A program made the translations under genes and the position numbers. The notes beneath the pieces are model-generated. The model was not told the DNA's origin and ran no database searches. It was given only the letters and a program-made list of their open reading frames with translations. DNA of 5,245 bases from Acidobacteriota bacterium. Its GTDB lineage: Bacteria > Acidobacteriota > Terriglobia > Terriglobales > Acidobacteriaceae. The number at the start of each line of letters is the position of its first letter. Position 1 is the stretch's first letter. The DNA lies in NCBI GenBank assembly GCA_021810175.1, contig JAJZJJ010000281.1, positions 1 to 5,245 on the forward strand, in the 5' to 3' direction. Of this stretch, positions 1 to 5,245 are shown one piece after another.

Positions 1-688
1 GACCCAGGGCCAACAGCGCCGGGTTGAAATGAGGAGCGAGCTGAACCGCCTGCTGCAGCAGCGGAATTGCGCGATCGGGCGAAGGAGCGACAACGCCCTG
101 GATGTAATGTTCAAAGGCGTCCGTGTGCAGTTTGCCGTCGGCGGCGAGGAAGGTGGATTCCTCGACGTTGTCTGTCGGATCGAGGCGGCGCGTGACCTGC
201 CAGGCAAGGCTGTTGATGACGTCGAGCAGATGACTGGCCTGACCCTGCTGCACCACGGGTTTCTGCAGGCGCAGCGCGCTGACGTCCAGAATCTGAGCGG
301 TGGCGGTGAGTTGGTTGTTGACCAGCGTGAACCGGCCAAAGACGACGTAATCGACGTCGAGCATCTGGGCCAGGCGGATGGTCATGGCGCGCGAAGGCTG
401 CAGGGAAGGGGGCAGGCCCAGATGATCGAAGGCATAGAGACGGTCGCCGCGCCCGATGGTGAGAAAGCCGGCGGAATCGAGGCGGCGATTCAGAACGTCA
501 GGAAAGGCTTCGTCGACCCAGTCGAGGCCGCGCACGGGGGTGCGATTCTCGAAGGGAAGCACAAGCAGCAGCCGGCCATGGAATTGCGAGGGCGCAGGCG
601 GCTTGGAATCCGAGGGTTCCTGGGCAAGCGCACACGTGGTCAGCAAAAGGAGCGCGAAAAGGAGGCGAAATCGACGAAGAAGCTGCAC
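1..688 (-). CDS. Exported TolB/FlgO-like domain protein with TPR region (C-terminus outside window)
   Basis: Reading the minus strand from a GTG at 688 gives 229 uninterrupted codons to the window edge, so the gene is partial at its 3' end. Residues 1-22 form a Sec signal peptide: basic VQLLRRFR, a leucine-rich core, and ALA|Q cleavage after residue 22. After a short Pro/Ser linker, residues about 38-165 resemble the TolB N-terminal/FlgO fold. They show a LLLVLPFENRT strand, a conserved RLAQMLDVDYVVFGRF segment, and a strand followed by AQILDV. From about residue 190 the pattern AFEHYIQGV...AIPLLQQAVQLAPHFNPALLALG looks like the first TPR helices. The likely role is periplasmic protein-protein interaction; no enzymatic motif is seen. 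The gene begins 55 bp after the stop of the DUF1440 gene on the same strand. The GTG start was chosen because it opens the signal peptide; no Shine-Dalgarno precedes it. The frame is open further upstream, so the start is uncertain. Domain names are by pattern recognition, not a profile search. Confidence 0.72.
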   Translation of the reverse strand, partial: MQLLRRFRLLFALLLLTTCALAQEPSDSKPPAPSQFHGRLLLVLPFENRTPVRGLDWVDEAFPDVLNRRLDSAGFLTIGRGDRLYAFDHLGLPPSLQPSRAMTIRLAQMLDVDYVVFGRFTLVNNQLTATAQILDVSALRLQKPVVQQGQASHLLDVINSLAWQVTRRLDPTDNVEESTFLAADGKLHTDAFEHYIQGVVAPSPDRAIPLLQQAVQLAPHFNPALLALG

Positions 689-698
689 AACAAGGTGA

Positions 699-704
699 AT
701 TATA
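699..704 (-). promoter_or_regulatory. Possible -10 element (TATAAT) just upstream of the TolB-like/TPR gene
   Basis: The minus strand reads a perfect TATAAT from 704 to 699, inside an AT-rich patch in otherwise GC-rich DNA. A start of transcription about 7 nt downstream would fall at about 692-691, only 3-4 nt before the GTG at 688. No TTGACA-like -35 box is present at 16-18 bp spacing (the sequence there is AAGGGC) and there is no extended TGN, so the call rests on the -10 alone. If real, the mRNA would be almost leaderless, which would fit the missing Shine-Dalgarno. Confidence 0.3.
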
Positions 705-743
705 TTGTGTGGCGCAATTTCGCCCTTCCCGGGGCCGAAAGTG

Positions 744-1289
744 CTACAGGATGAGCCGGATGACGCGACGCAGCAACTCGGTGGCTGTCCCATAGACGAG
801 GTGCGCGGCAAATGGGTTGACGAACGATGATGGTGGGAACTGCGAGATCGGCGGAGCGAGGTGCAACGCCGGGACGGCGACCAGGTCGCCGGAGGCGAAG
901 AGCGCGGCGCCGAAGCCCGCGCCGAAGCCGGTCCGCGCCGCCGGGGAATACTCCGCCAGGCCTCCGTAGATCGCCCCCGCAAACGTCCCGAGTCCGTAGC
1001 GGACGAGGGGAGCGCCCTTCCGCTGTTCTTCGATGGAGAGATGGCGTCCGCCGGTGATGGTGGAGACGATCGCGTCGGAGGCCTTCATGGTGGCGTCCTG
1101 TTCGACGTTGTTCTGACCCTGTTTGTGTTGCTGTTCTTCGGCCCGTCGCTGCTCGTCGCTTTCGACTGCGTGGTGGAGCTTCTCGCCGGGGCCGCTCATG
1201 AACTGGTTCATGAGCCACGCGGCAGCGCAGCCGGCTCCCGCGCCCGCAATCATGCCTCTCACCAGATGCTTCTCTCGCGTCTGTGCCAT
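744..1289 (-). CDS. DUF1440-like glycine-rich membrane protein
   Basis: This gene encodes 181 aa, from ATG at 1289 to TAG at 744-746. The start is supported by AGGAG at 1301-1297, 7 nt upstream. Residues about 9-30 form a first Gly/Ala membrane helix (GMIAGAGAGCAAAWLMNQF). Residues about 96-137 form two more small-residue helices around YGLGTFAGAIYGGLAEYSP and GFGAGFGAALFASGDLVAVP. The C-terminal AAHLVYGTATELLRRVIR completes the layout of the DUF1440 family (the YagU group of inner-membrane proteins). Between helices 1 and 2, residues about 34-75 form a charged, Gln/Glu-rich loop. The molecular role is unknown; E. coli YagU has been linked to acid resistance, but transferring that here would be speculation. 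It has its own ribosome binding site and lies downstream of a terminator, so it is probably transcribed separately from the DUF4142 gene, perhaps together with the TolB-like/TPR gene 55 bp further on. Family assignment is by remembered sequence pattern. Confidence 0.8.
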   Translation of the reverse strand: MAQTREKHLVRGMIAGAGAGCAAAWLMNQFMSGPGEKLHHAVESDEQRRAEEQQHKQGQNNVEQDATMKASDAIVSTITGGRHLSIEEQRKGAPLVRYGLGTFAGAIYGGLAEYSPAARTGFGAGFGAALFASGDLVAVPALHLAPPISQFPPSSFVNPFAAHLVYGTATELLRRVIRLIL

Positions 1290-1378
1290 TGAACTTCTCC
1301 TGCTCGCAACTGCGTTCTTCTGTGGAGATGCCAGCCGCCGAGCGCCGGATGGTCGGACACCACGCGCCGGGCAAAAGG

Positions 1379-1409
1379 AAATCCCCGCGGGAGTAAGCCG
1401 CGGGGATTT
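1379..1409 (-). terminator. Rho-independent terminator of the DUF4142 gene
   Basis: A perfect 12-bp inverted repeat, AAATCCCCGCGG (1379-1390) and CCGCGGGGATTT (1398-1409), encloses a 7-nt loop. It lies 21 bp after the stop codon of the DUF4142 gene. On the minus strand the stem ends in ATTT followed by CCTTTTGC, a short interrupted T-tract. The very GC-rich stem makes this the strongest hairpin in the window. The T-tract is weaker on the plus strand, and no plus-strand gene ends here, so termination of the minus-strand transcript is the natural reading. Confidence 0.82.
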
Positions 1410-1430
1410 GCCAGGGGGAACGGGATCCGC

Positions 1431-1964
1431 TTACGAGTTCATGCCGGTGGGTGTTTTGCCGCGCGCAATGGCCTGTGCATCCTTCAGGTGCTTCTGAAGG
1501 ACGGGGATCGCCTGCTCCGCATAGGACTTGATGGCGGGATTCTGAGCGTCCTTGGCCTCTTTTTTGTAGATCGCGATGGCTTTGGTGTGACCGAGGATCA
1601 TTTTGCGCAGGTAATCGCGGTCGAAGACGGGGCCCTTCAGCTTCACCAGAGGATCGATCATCATCTTGTCCTGTTTGGTGCCGATCGCATTGGGCACGGT
1701 GAGGTTGGCCTGATTGGCGGCCTTCCACAGGTTGTGATAGTCCATGGTGTGATCGCTGACGAGCATTCCACCGTAGTCCTTGATGGCCTGTTTGGCGGCG
1801 ACATTCTGGGCTTCCTTGCCGAGGTTAGCCTCAACCATGTCGGTTTGTGCGGCGAAGTTGACGAACTGCTGGTCGCTCATGGGCGCGGCGGCGGCCTTTT
1901 TTTGAGCCAAGGCCGGAACCGAGCAGAGAGCGAGACAGCAAGCGGCTGCGATAATGCGGTGCAT
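1431..1964 (-). CDS. Exported DUF4142 domain protein
   Basis: This gene encodes 177 aa. An in-frame extension reaches upstream to 2138, but the ATG at 1964 is clearly the start: GGGAGGA at 1977-1971 sits 6-7 nt before it, and it opens a signal peptide (MHRIIAAACCLALCSVPALA|Q, cleaved after residue 20). The mature part, residues about 29-168, matches the DUF4142 family, a ferritin-like bundle of mostly alpha helices. Recognisable blocks are DQQFVNFAAQTDMVEANLGK, then MLVSDHTMDYHNLWKAANQ, then FDRDYLRKMILGHTKAIAIY and the ending NPAIKSYAEQAIPVLQKHL. The protein is likely periplasmic. Its biochemical role is unknown; the conserved His and acidic residues could suggest metal binding, but no complete diiron motif can be asserted. 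A possible -10 box, TCTAAT at 1991-1986, lies upstream but has no good -35. The gene ends just before a strong terminator. Confidence 0.9.
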   Translation of the reverse strand: MHRIIAAACCLALCSVPALAQKKAAAAPMSDQQFVNFAAQTDMVEANLGKEAQNVAAKQAIKDYGGMLVSDHTMDYHNLWKAANQANLTVPNAIGTKQDKMMIDPLVKLKGPVFDRDYLRKMILGHTKAIAIYKKEAKDAQNPAIKSYAEQAIPVLQKHLKDAQAIARGKTPTGMNS

Positions 1965-1970
1965 AGCGTT

Positions 1971-1977
1971 TCCTCCC
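1971..1977 (-). promoter_or_regulatory. Strong ribosome binding site of the DUF4142 gene
   Basis: The minus strand reads GGGAGGA followed by AACGCT and the ATG at 1964. This near-consensus Shine-Dalgarno at good spacing settles the start against the longer in-frame reading from 2138, which would put the signal peptide in the middle of the protein. Confidence 0.85.
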
Positions 1978-2055
1978 AACGGCCAATTAGATGCAAATGG
2001 AGCGGATGGAAGCGTTGGGGAATCGGCAATTTGGCACGATGGCCCACCCGATGGG

Positions 2056-2937
2056 CTAATGGCTGGTCCAGGTCTTGTCCGGTGCTTGGCAGAGCGTCTC
2101 CAGGGAGCATTCGGCGCATTTGGGCCTGCGAGCGACACAGATGCGGCGGCCGTGGTGGATGATCTCGTGCGAGAAGGAGATCCACCGGTCGCGGGGAATG
2201 ACCTGCATCAGGTCCTGCTCCACCTGTTTGGGCTGGTCGGACTGAGTGAGGCCCAGTCGCCCGGAAATGCGCAAGACATGGGTGTCGACGACCACGCCTT
2301 CGGCTTTGTGGAAGGCTACGCCGAGGACGACGTTGGCGGTTTTGCGGGCAACGCCCGGCAGGGTGAGGAGCTGATTCATGGTTTCGGGAACCTTGCCTCC
2401 GAACTCCGCGACGAGGCGCTTTGCGGCACCGGAGAGAGATTTGGCCTTGTTGTGGTAGAAGCCAGTGGATCGGATCTCCTCTTCGATGGCGGGGAGCGAC
2501 GCCTGAGCAAAGGCGGCCGGAGTGGGAAACCTGCGGAACAGTTCCGGCGTGACCATATTCACGCGGGCGTCGGTACACTGCGCCGAGAGGATCGTGGCCA
2601 CCAGCAGCTCCCAGGCATTGCGGTGGTGGAGAGCGCATTCAGCGTCGGGATAGGCGGCCTGCAGGCGGCTGAGGAGGTCGTTGATTCGGGAAGAAGACAG
2701 ATCGGATTGGCTGCTCGATTTGGCCGACGCTCGCGCCGGAGTCCTGCCCGCGGACCTGGACGGCGGCTTCCGTGCGGCACCGGAGCGCTTCGCGGGCCCA
2801 GATTTTTTAGCGGATTTGGCAGCGCGTTTTGCTGTGGCCGCGGGCTTCGGTGCGGGGCGGGATTTCTTTGCCGATTTCTTTAGCGGCTTCGCGGAGGGCT
2901 TTTGGGCGGGCATGGGGAGCATTGTATCGGTTTCCAT
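2056..2937 (-). CDS. nth: Endonuclease III (DNA glycosylase/AP lyase) with basic N-terminal tail
   Basis: This gene encodes 293 aa, from ATG at 2937 to TAG at 2056-2058. Endonuclease III removes oxidised pyrimidines from DNA and cleaves the abasic site by beta-elimination in base-excision repair, in the cytoplasm. The core starts near residue 82. NAWELLVATILSAQCTDARVN (residues 107-127) is typical of the family. The helix-hairpin-helix motif LPGVARKTANVVLG carries the catalytic Lys199. VVVDTHVLRISGRLGL carries the catalytic Asp218. The [4Fe-4S] cluster cysteines are 267, 274, 277 and 283, with C-x6-C-x2-C-x5-C spacing, so the enzyme looks fully active. The usual family length is about 210-220 aa; the excess is a Lys/Ala/Pro/Ser-rich tail. 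The start is uncertain: ATG 2937 has no clear Shine-Dalgarno, ATG 2922 has GGAAA 8 nt upstream, and ATG 2913 is also in frame. All keep the tail. The gene is divergent from the GH3 gene and 91 bp upstream of the DUF4142 gene. Confidence 0.97.
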   Translation of the reverse strand: METDTMLPMPAQKPSAKPLKKSAKKSRPAPKPAATAKRAAKSAKKSGPAKRSGAARKPPSRSAGRTPARASAKSSSQSDLSSSRINDLLSRLQAAYPDAECALHHRNAWELLVATILSAQCTDARVNMVTPELFRRFPTPAAFAQASLPAIEEEIRSTGFYHNKAKSLSGAAKRLVAEFGGKVPETMNQLLTLPGVARKTANVVLGVAFHKAEGVVVDTHVLRISGRLGLTQSDQPKQVEQDLMQVIPRDRWISFSHEIIHHGRRICVARRPKCAECSLETLCQAPDKTWTSH

Positions 2938-3166
2938 GATGGGTGCTGGAGCGAGAGGGCCTGGACGGAGGCCATTCTGGCTGGTACTACCTCCGAGCTG
3001 CTGCCTGCCTGAGTTCGAGTGTGGATTGCTGCCGCTCTGCGCCGCCAGGATTCGTTTTCCTTTCGCTTCCGCGGCAGGCAGTTATGAGATGTTCCGGGTC
3101 GGCCCGGGATCTGTGTGGTCCGAGGGCAATACCAAAATGCTTTTCAGGGAGTAGTCTCGTACAGTA

Positions 3167-3201
3167 CCGGATTTGCACCTGTGTTGGGCACCTGCATCCG
3201 G
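3167..3201 (+). promoter_or_regulatory. Inverted repeat (possible leader hairpin or operator) upstream of the GH3 gene
   Basis: CCGGAT (3167-3172) pairs with ATCCGG (3196-3201). After a two-T bulge, GCA (3175-3177) pairs with TGC (3193-3195), giving a 9-bp interrupted stem. The same segment holds a direct repeat of GCACCTG (3175-3181 and 3188-3194). It could be a transcription-factor site or a structured leader; nothing links it to a known riboswitch class. No terminator-like T-tract follows. Confidence 0.3.
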
Positions 3202-3250
3202 TGGTAACTGTCTCTCCAGGTCCACTGAAGCTCGAATTTCAATTTGGGAG

Positions 3251-3268
3251 GGTTCAAAAGGATGAACC
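3251..3268 (+). promoter_or_regulatory. Perfect 6-bp hairpin with purine loop covering an alternative start codon
   Basis: GGTTCA (3251-3256) and TGAACC (3263-3268) flank the loop AAAGGA. The loop resembles a Shine-Dalgarno core, and its last A is the first base of an ATG (3262-3264) in frame with the GH3 gene. GGGAGGG at 3246-3252 abuts the left arm and would be the stronger Shine-Dalgarno for that ATG. The arrangement may be chance, an operator palindrome, or a translation-control hairpin. Confidence 0.3.
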
Positions 3269-3287
3269 AGCATGAGGCCTTGCCTGC

Positions 3288-3314
3288 CTGCTGCGCCTGC
3301 GAATCGCGCAGCAG
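3288..3314 (+). repeat. 9-bp perfect inverted repeat upstream of the GH3 signal peptide
   Basis: CTGCTGCGC (3288-3296) and GCGCAGCAG (3306-3314) enclose a 9-nt loop, giving a GC-rich hairpin 50 bp before the ATG at 3364. No T-tract follows, so it is not an intrinsic terminator. Its presence slightly favours reading 3262-3363 as untranslated leader. Confidence 0.45.
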
Positions 3315-3363
3315 CAGGGTTGCTCTCGACTGCGTTGTTCAAAAGCCGCACGGGCTATCTCGC

Positions 3364-5245
3364 ATGACAAAACTCCGGTCGCTGCTGATGGCGGCCGCCA
3401 GCATCGCGGCGCTTAGTCTGTCTGTTTGTGGCACAGCCAGTGCGGCTCCGACCGCGCCCGCGGGACCGGTGGGCAACCCTGCCGCCTGCCCGTGGCTGAA
3501 TCCGCATCTGCCCATCGCGCAGCGGGTGGCGATGGTCATGAAGAAGATGACGATTGCGGACGAGATCAGCATGGTCGAAGGCCATGGCATGAAACCGTAT
3601 GCCGGGACCCAGCCGGCCATTCCCTCGCTTTGCATTCCGCAGTTCGGTCTCGAAGACGGCCCGAACGGCGTGGGCGACGGGCTGAAGGGAGTCACCAACC
3701 TGGCGTCGGGTGCTTCGCTGGCCGCGACCTTTTCTCCAAAACTTGCCTTTGAATACGGGCAGGTGATTGGCGCGGAACAGGCCGCCAAGGGCTCGGCGGT
3801 GGATCTCGGGCCGACCGTGAATATCGACCGCGATCCGCGCTGGGGCCGCGAGTTCGAGAGCATGTCGGAGGATCCGCAGCTGGCGGCGATGATCGGAGTG
3901 GCTGAAATTCACGGCATCCAGAGCCAGGAAGTCATTGCCCAGGTGAAGCACTACGCCGTCTACAACCAGGAGACGAATCGCAACACGCCGAAGGACAGCA
4001 TCACCGTTTCCCGGCGGGCTATGCATGAGATCTACATGCCGGCTTTCCGTGCTGCGATCCGCGACGGCAAAGTCGGATCGATCATGTGCTCCTATGCGAC
4101 GGTGAACGGCTACTACAGCTGCGAGAATCGCTACCTCCTCACCGATGTGCTGCGCGACGAATGGCATTTCCATGGGTTCGTCACCTCGGACTGGCTGGCG
4201 GTGCATAACATCTCGGCGGCCACCGCCGGAACGGATATGGAAGAGCCGCTCAACACTTACTTTGGTCCGGCTCTGCAGAAGGCAATCGCCAGCGGGACGA
4301 TCTCCCGAGCCGTGCTGAATACGATGGTCGAGCGGATCCTCTATCAGATGTTCCGCTTCAACCTCTTCGATCATCCTCCGACGGGTTCGATCACTGCGGT
4401 GGCGACAAGTCCGGCGCACCAGGCCGTGTCGACCCGGATTGCCGAAGCCGGCACGGTGCTGCTGAAGAATGACGGGCACGTGCTGCCGCTGGCGGCCTCT
4501 GAAGAGATCGCGGTGATCGGCCCGGCGGCATCGGCCGAAGTGACCTATGGCGGCGGCGGCAGTGCGCACGTCACTTCCTCATCGACGGTATCGCCGCTGG
4601 CAGGCATCCAGGCCATTGGCGGGACATCGAGTGTCAGCTATACGCAGGGATTGCCGACGGCCGCGGAGCTGAAGCCCATCCCGGCGGCGGTTTTGTCGAC
4701 TCCGTACACCGGCGCGCCGTTCGGTGGGGCTTATTCGGCGACGCTGACGGCGCCGGAAACGGGCACGTACATCTTCAGTTATACGAACGGGTGTCATTGC
4801 TACAGCATCGGAACATTTGCCATCAATGGCAGAACGCTGATCAGTAATCCTGGCACGCCTCCGGCCGAAACCTATTCGGCTGCCATCCATCTGAACAAGG
4901 GCCAGGCTTACAAGCTGACCCTGACGTCTCCCGCCCCGATGATGAACATCAGCCCGTCGGTGCTGAAGAAGATGATGGCCAAGGCCAGCCCGAAGCAGAT
5001 AGCAGCCTACGAGAAGCTGATGAAAAGCGGGCCTCCGAGCAAGCTGACGTGGGCAACGCCGAGTATGGTGCGCAGTTATGTCCAGAAGGCCGTGGCGGCA
5101 GCGAAGTCGGCGAAGATCGCGGTCGTCGTGGTGGCGGATAACACCGAGAGCGAGGGTGGAGACCGTCCCGACCTGAACCTGCCTTCCGCGCAGAACGCGC
5201 TGGTGAGCGCGGTGGCCAAAGCCAATCCGCACACCGTCGTGGTGG
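3364..5245 (+). CDS. Secreted glycoside hydrolase family 3 beta-glucosidase with PA14-like insert (3' end outside window)
   Basis: There are 627 codons from ATG 3364 to the edge with no stop. Residues 1-27 are a signal peptide (MTKLRSLLMAAASIAALSLS..., ASA|AP cleavage), so the enzyme is exported. GH3 enzymes remove terminal beta-linked sugars by a retaining mechanism. The (beta/alpha)8 domain spans about 50-335: LEDGPNGV (96-103), NIDRDPRWGREFES (153-166), KHY (195-197), and FVTSDW with nucleophile Asp276. The second domain starts near 358 (AEAGTVLLKNDGHVLPL). Residues about 448-522 look like a short PA14 insert (YSATLTAPETGTYIFSYTNG). The alpha/beta domain then resumes, and ESEGGDRPDLNLP offers Glu597 as acid/base. 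The rest of this domain and any fibronectin-III-like domain lie beyond the window. An ATG at 3262 is in frame with a better Shine-Dalgarno but would add 34 Cys-rich residues before the signal peptide, so 3364 is preferred. The exact substrate (beta-glucoside or beta-xyloside) cannot be told. Confidence 0.93.
   Translation, partial: MTKLRSLLMAAASIAALSLSVCGTASAAPTAPAGPVGNPAACPWLNPHLPIAQRVAMVMKKMTIADEISMVEGHGMKPYAGTQPAIPSLCIPQFGLEDGPNGVGDGLKGVTNLASGASLAATFSPKLAFEYGQVIGAEQAAKGSAVDLGPTVNIDRDPRWGREFESMSEDPQLAAMIGVAEIHGIQSQEVIAQVKHYAVYNQETNRNTPKDSITVSRRAMHEIYMPAFRAAIRDGKVGSIMCSYATVNGYYSCENRYLLTDVLRDEWHFHGFVTSDWLAVHNISAATAGTDMEEPLNTYFGPALQKAIASGTISRAVLNTMVERILYQMFRFNLFDHPPTGSITAVATSPAHQAVSTRIAEAGTVLLKNDGHVLPLAASEEIAVIGPAASAEVTYGGGGSAHVTSSSTVSPLAGIQAIGGTSSVSYTQGLPTAAELKPIPAAVLSTPYTGAPFGGAYSATLTAPETGTYIFSYTNGCHCYSIGTFAINGRTLISNPGTPPAETYSAAIHLNKGQAYKLTLTSPAPMMNISPSVLKKMMAKASPKQIAAYEKLMKSGPPSKLTWATPSMVRSYVQKAVAAAKSAKIAVVVVADNTESEGGDRPDLNLPSAQNALVSAVAKANPHTVVV

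Larger units (their letters stand above)
2938..3363. other. Divergent intergenic region between nth and the GH3 gene
   Basis: This roughly 425-bp stretch separates two divergent genes and should hold promoters for both. I found no convincing sigma70 -35/-10 pair on either strand. It contains short palindromes (GGTACTACC at 2985-2993, GTACAGTAC at 3159-3167), a GC hairpin with a TCGG loop at 3092-3109, and three further inverted repeats between 3167 and 3314, listed separately. Open frames here (for example 2943-3275 plus and 3082-3351 minus) show no family resemblance and have poor composition. I therefore treat it as non-coding. Its last 102 bases, 3262-3363, could instead be the 5' end of the GH3 gene if an upstream ATG is used. 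Confidence 0.6.

Noticed and set aside
29..754. 241-codon plus-strand open frame at the left edge
   Set aside because: The opposite strand gives a signal peptide, a TolB-like domain and TPR pattern; the plus-strand product looks like a shadow frame.
700..1728. 342-codon minus-strand frame overlapping the DUF1440 and DUF4142 genes
   Set aside because: It is extremely Arg/Pro/Ser-rich, crosses the terminator at 1379-1409, and overlaps two better-supported genes with good ribosome binding sites.
2042..2056. GCCCA/TGGGC inverted repeat at the end of nth as a terminator
   Set aside because: The stem is only 5 bp, it overlaps the stop codon, and no T-tract follows on the minus strand.
1954..2883. 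309-codon plus-strand open frame opposite nth
   Set aside because: It is the antisense of a protein with all endonuclease III catalytic and Fe-S residues, and its own translation has no recognisable motif.
3092..3109. GC-rich hairpin with TCGG loop as a terminator or known RNA element
   Set aside because: The stem is about 7 bp including a wobble pair, there is no T-tract on either strand, and no gene ends here.
2943..3275. Possible small plus-strand gene of 110 codons between nth and the GH3 gene
   Set aside because: It has no family resemblance, no convincing ribosome binding site and many scattered cysteines, and it would overlap the GH3 leader.
3421..3429. Cysteine 22 in the GH3 signal peptide as a lipoprotein attachment site
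   Set aside because: The preceding residues are LSV, and Val at position -1 does not fit the lipobox, while a good ASA cleavage site follows directly.
3355..4569. Long open frame (404 codons) on the minus strand opposite the GH3 gene
   Set aside because: It lies antisense to a clear GH3 coding sequence, has His/Arg-rich composition with no family resemblance, and is expected from codon bias in GC-rich DNA.

Overview
The window is GC-rich bacterial chromosome with four minus-strand genes followed by one plus-strand gene that runs off the right edge. An Acidobacteriota (Terriglobia-like) source is the best guess. It rests on the combination of a DUF1440 membrane protein, an exported DUF4142 protein, an exported TolB-like/TPR protein and a secreted PA14-type GH3 beta-glucosidase, together with the high GC. 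This is inference from gene content, not a taxonomic marker.

Layout, left to right. Positions 688 to 1 (minus) hold the N-terminal part of an exported protein with a TolB/FlgO-like domain and the start of a TPR region; it is cut by the window edge. Positions 1289 to 744 (minus) encode a glycine-rich membrane protein of the DUF1440 type. A strong hairpin terminator lies at 1379-1409. Positions 1964 to 1431 (minus) encode an exported DUF4142 (ferritin-like, four-helix) protein with a very good ribosome binding site. Positions 2937 to 2056 (minus) encode endonuclease III (nth) with all catalytic and iron-sulfur residues and an unusual Lys/Ala/Pro-rich N-terminal tail. Positions 2938-3363 are a divergent intergenic region with several small inverted repeats near the following gene. 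From 3364 (plus) to the right edge runs a secreted GH3 beta-glucosidase; its nucleophile and probable acid/base glutamate are both visible, and its C-terminus lies outside the window.

The minus-strand genes do not form an obvious pathway. Nth is base-excision DNA repair. The DUF4142 and DUF1440 proteins are small envelope proteins of unknown function, often thought of as stress-associated. The TolB-like/TPR protein probably acts in the periplasm. The DUF4142 gene is separated from the DUF1440 gene by a terminator, so these are at least two transcription units. The GH3 gene is transcribed divergently and would release glucose or related sugars from beta-linked oligosaccharides outside the cytoplasm.

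I did not find a clearly new system. The points most worth a second look are the histone-H1-like tail on Nth, the inverted-repeat-rich leader and ambiguous start of the GH3 gene, and an extra helical segment in the GH3 PA14-like region. No RNA genes, insertion sequences, CRISPR arrays or attachment sites were seen.
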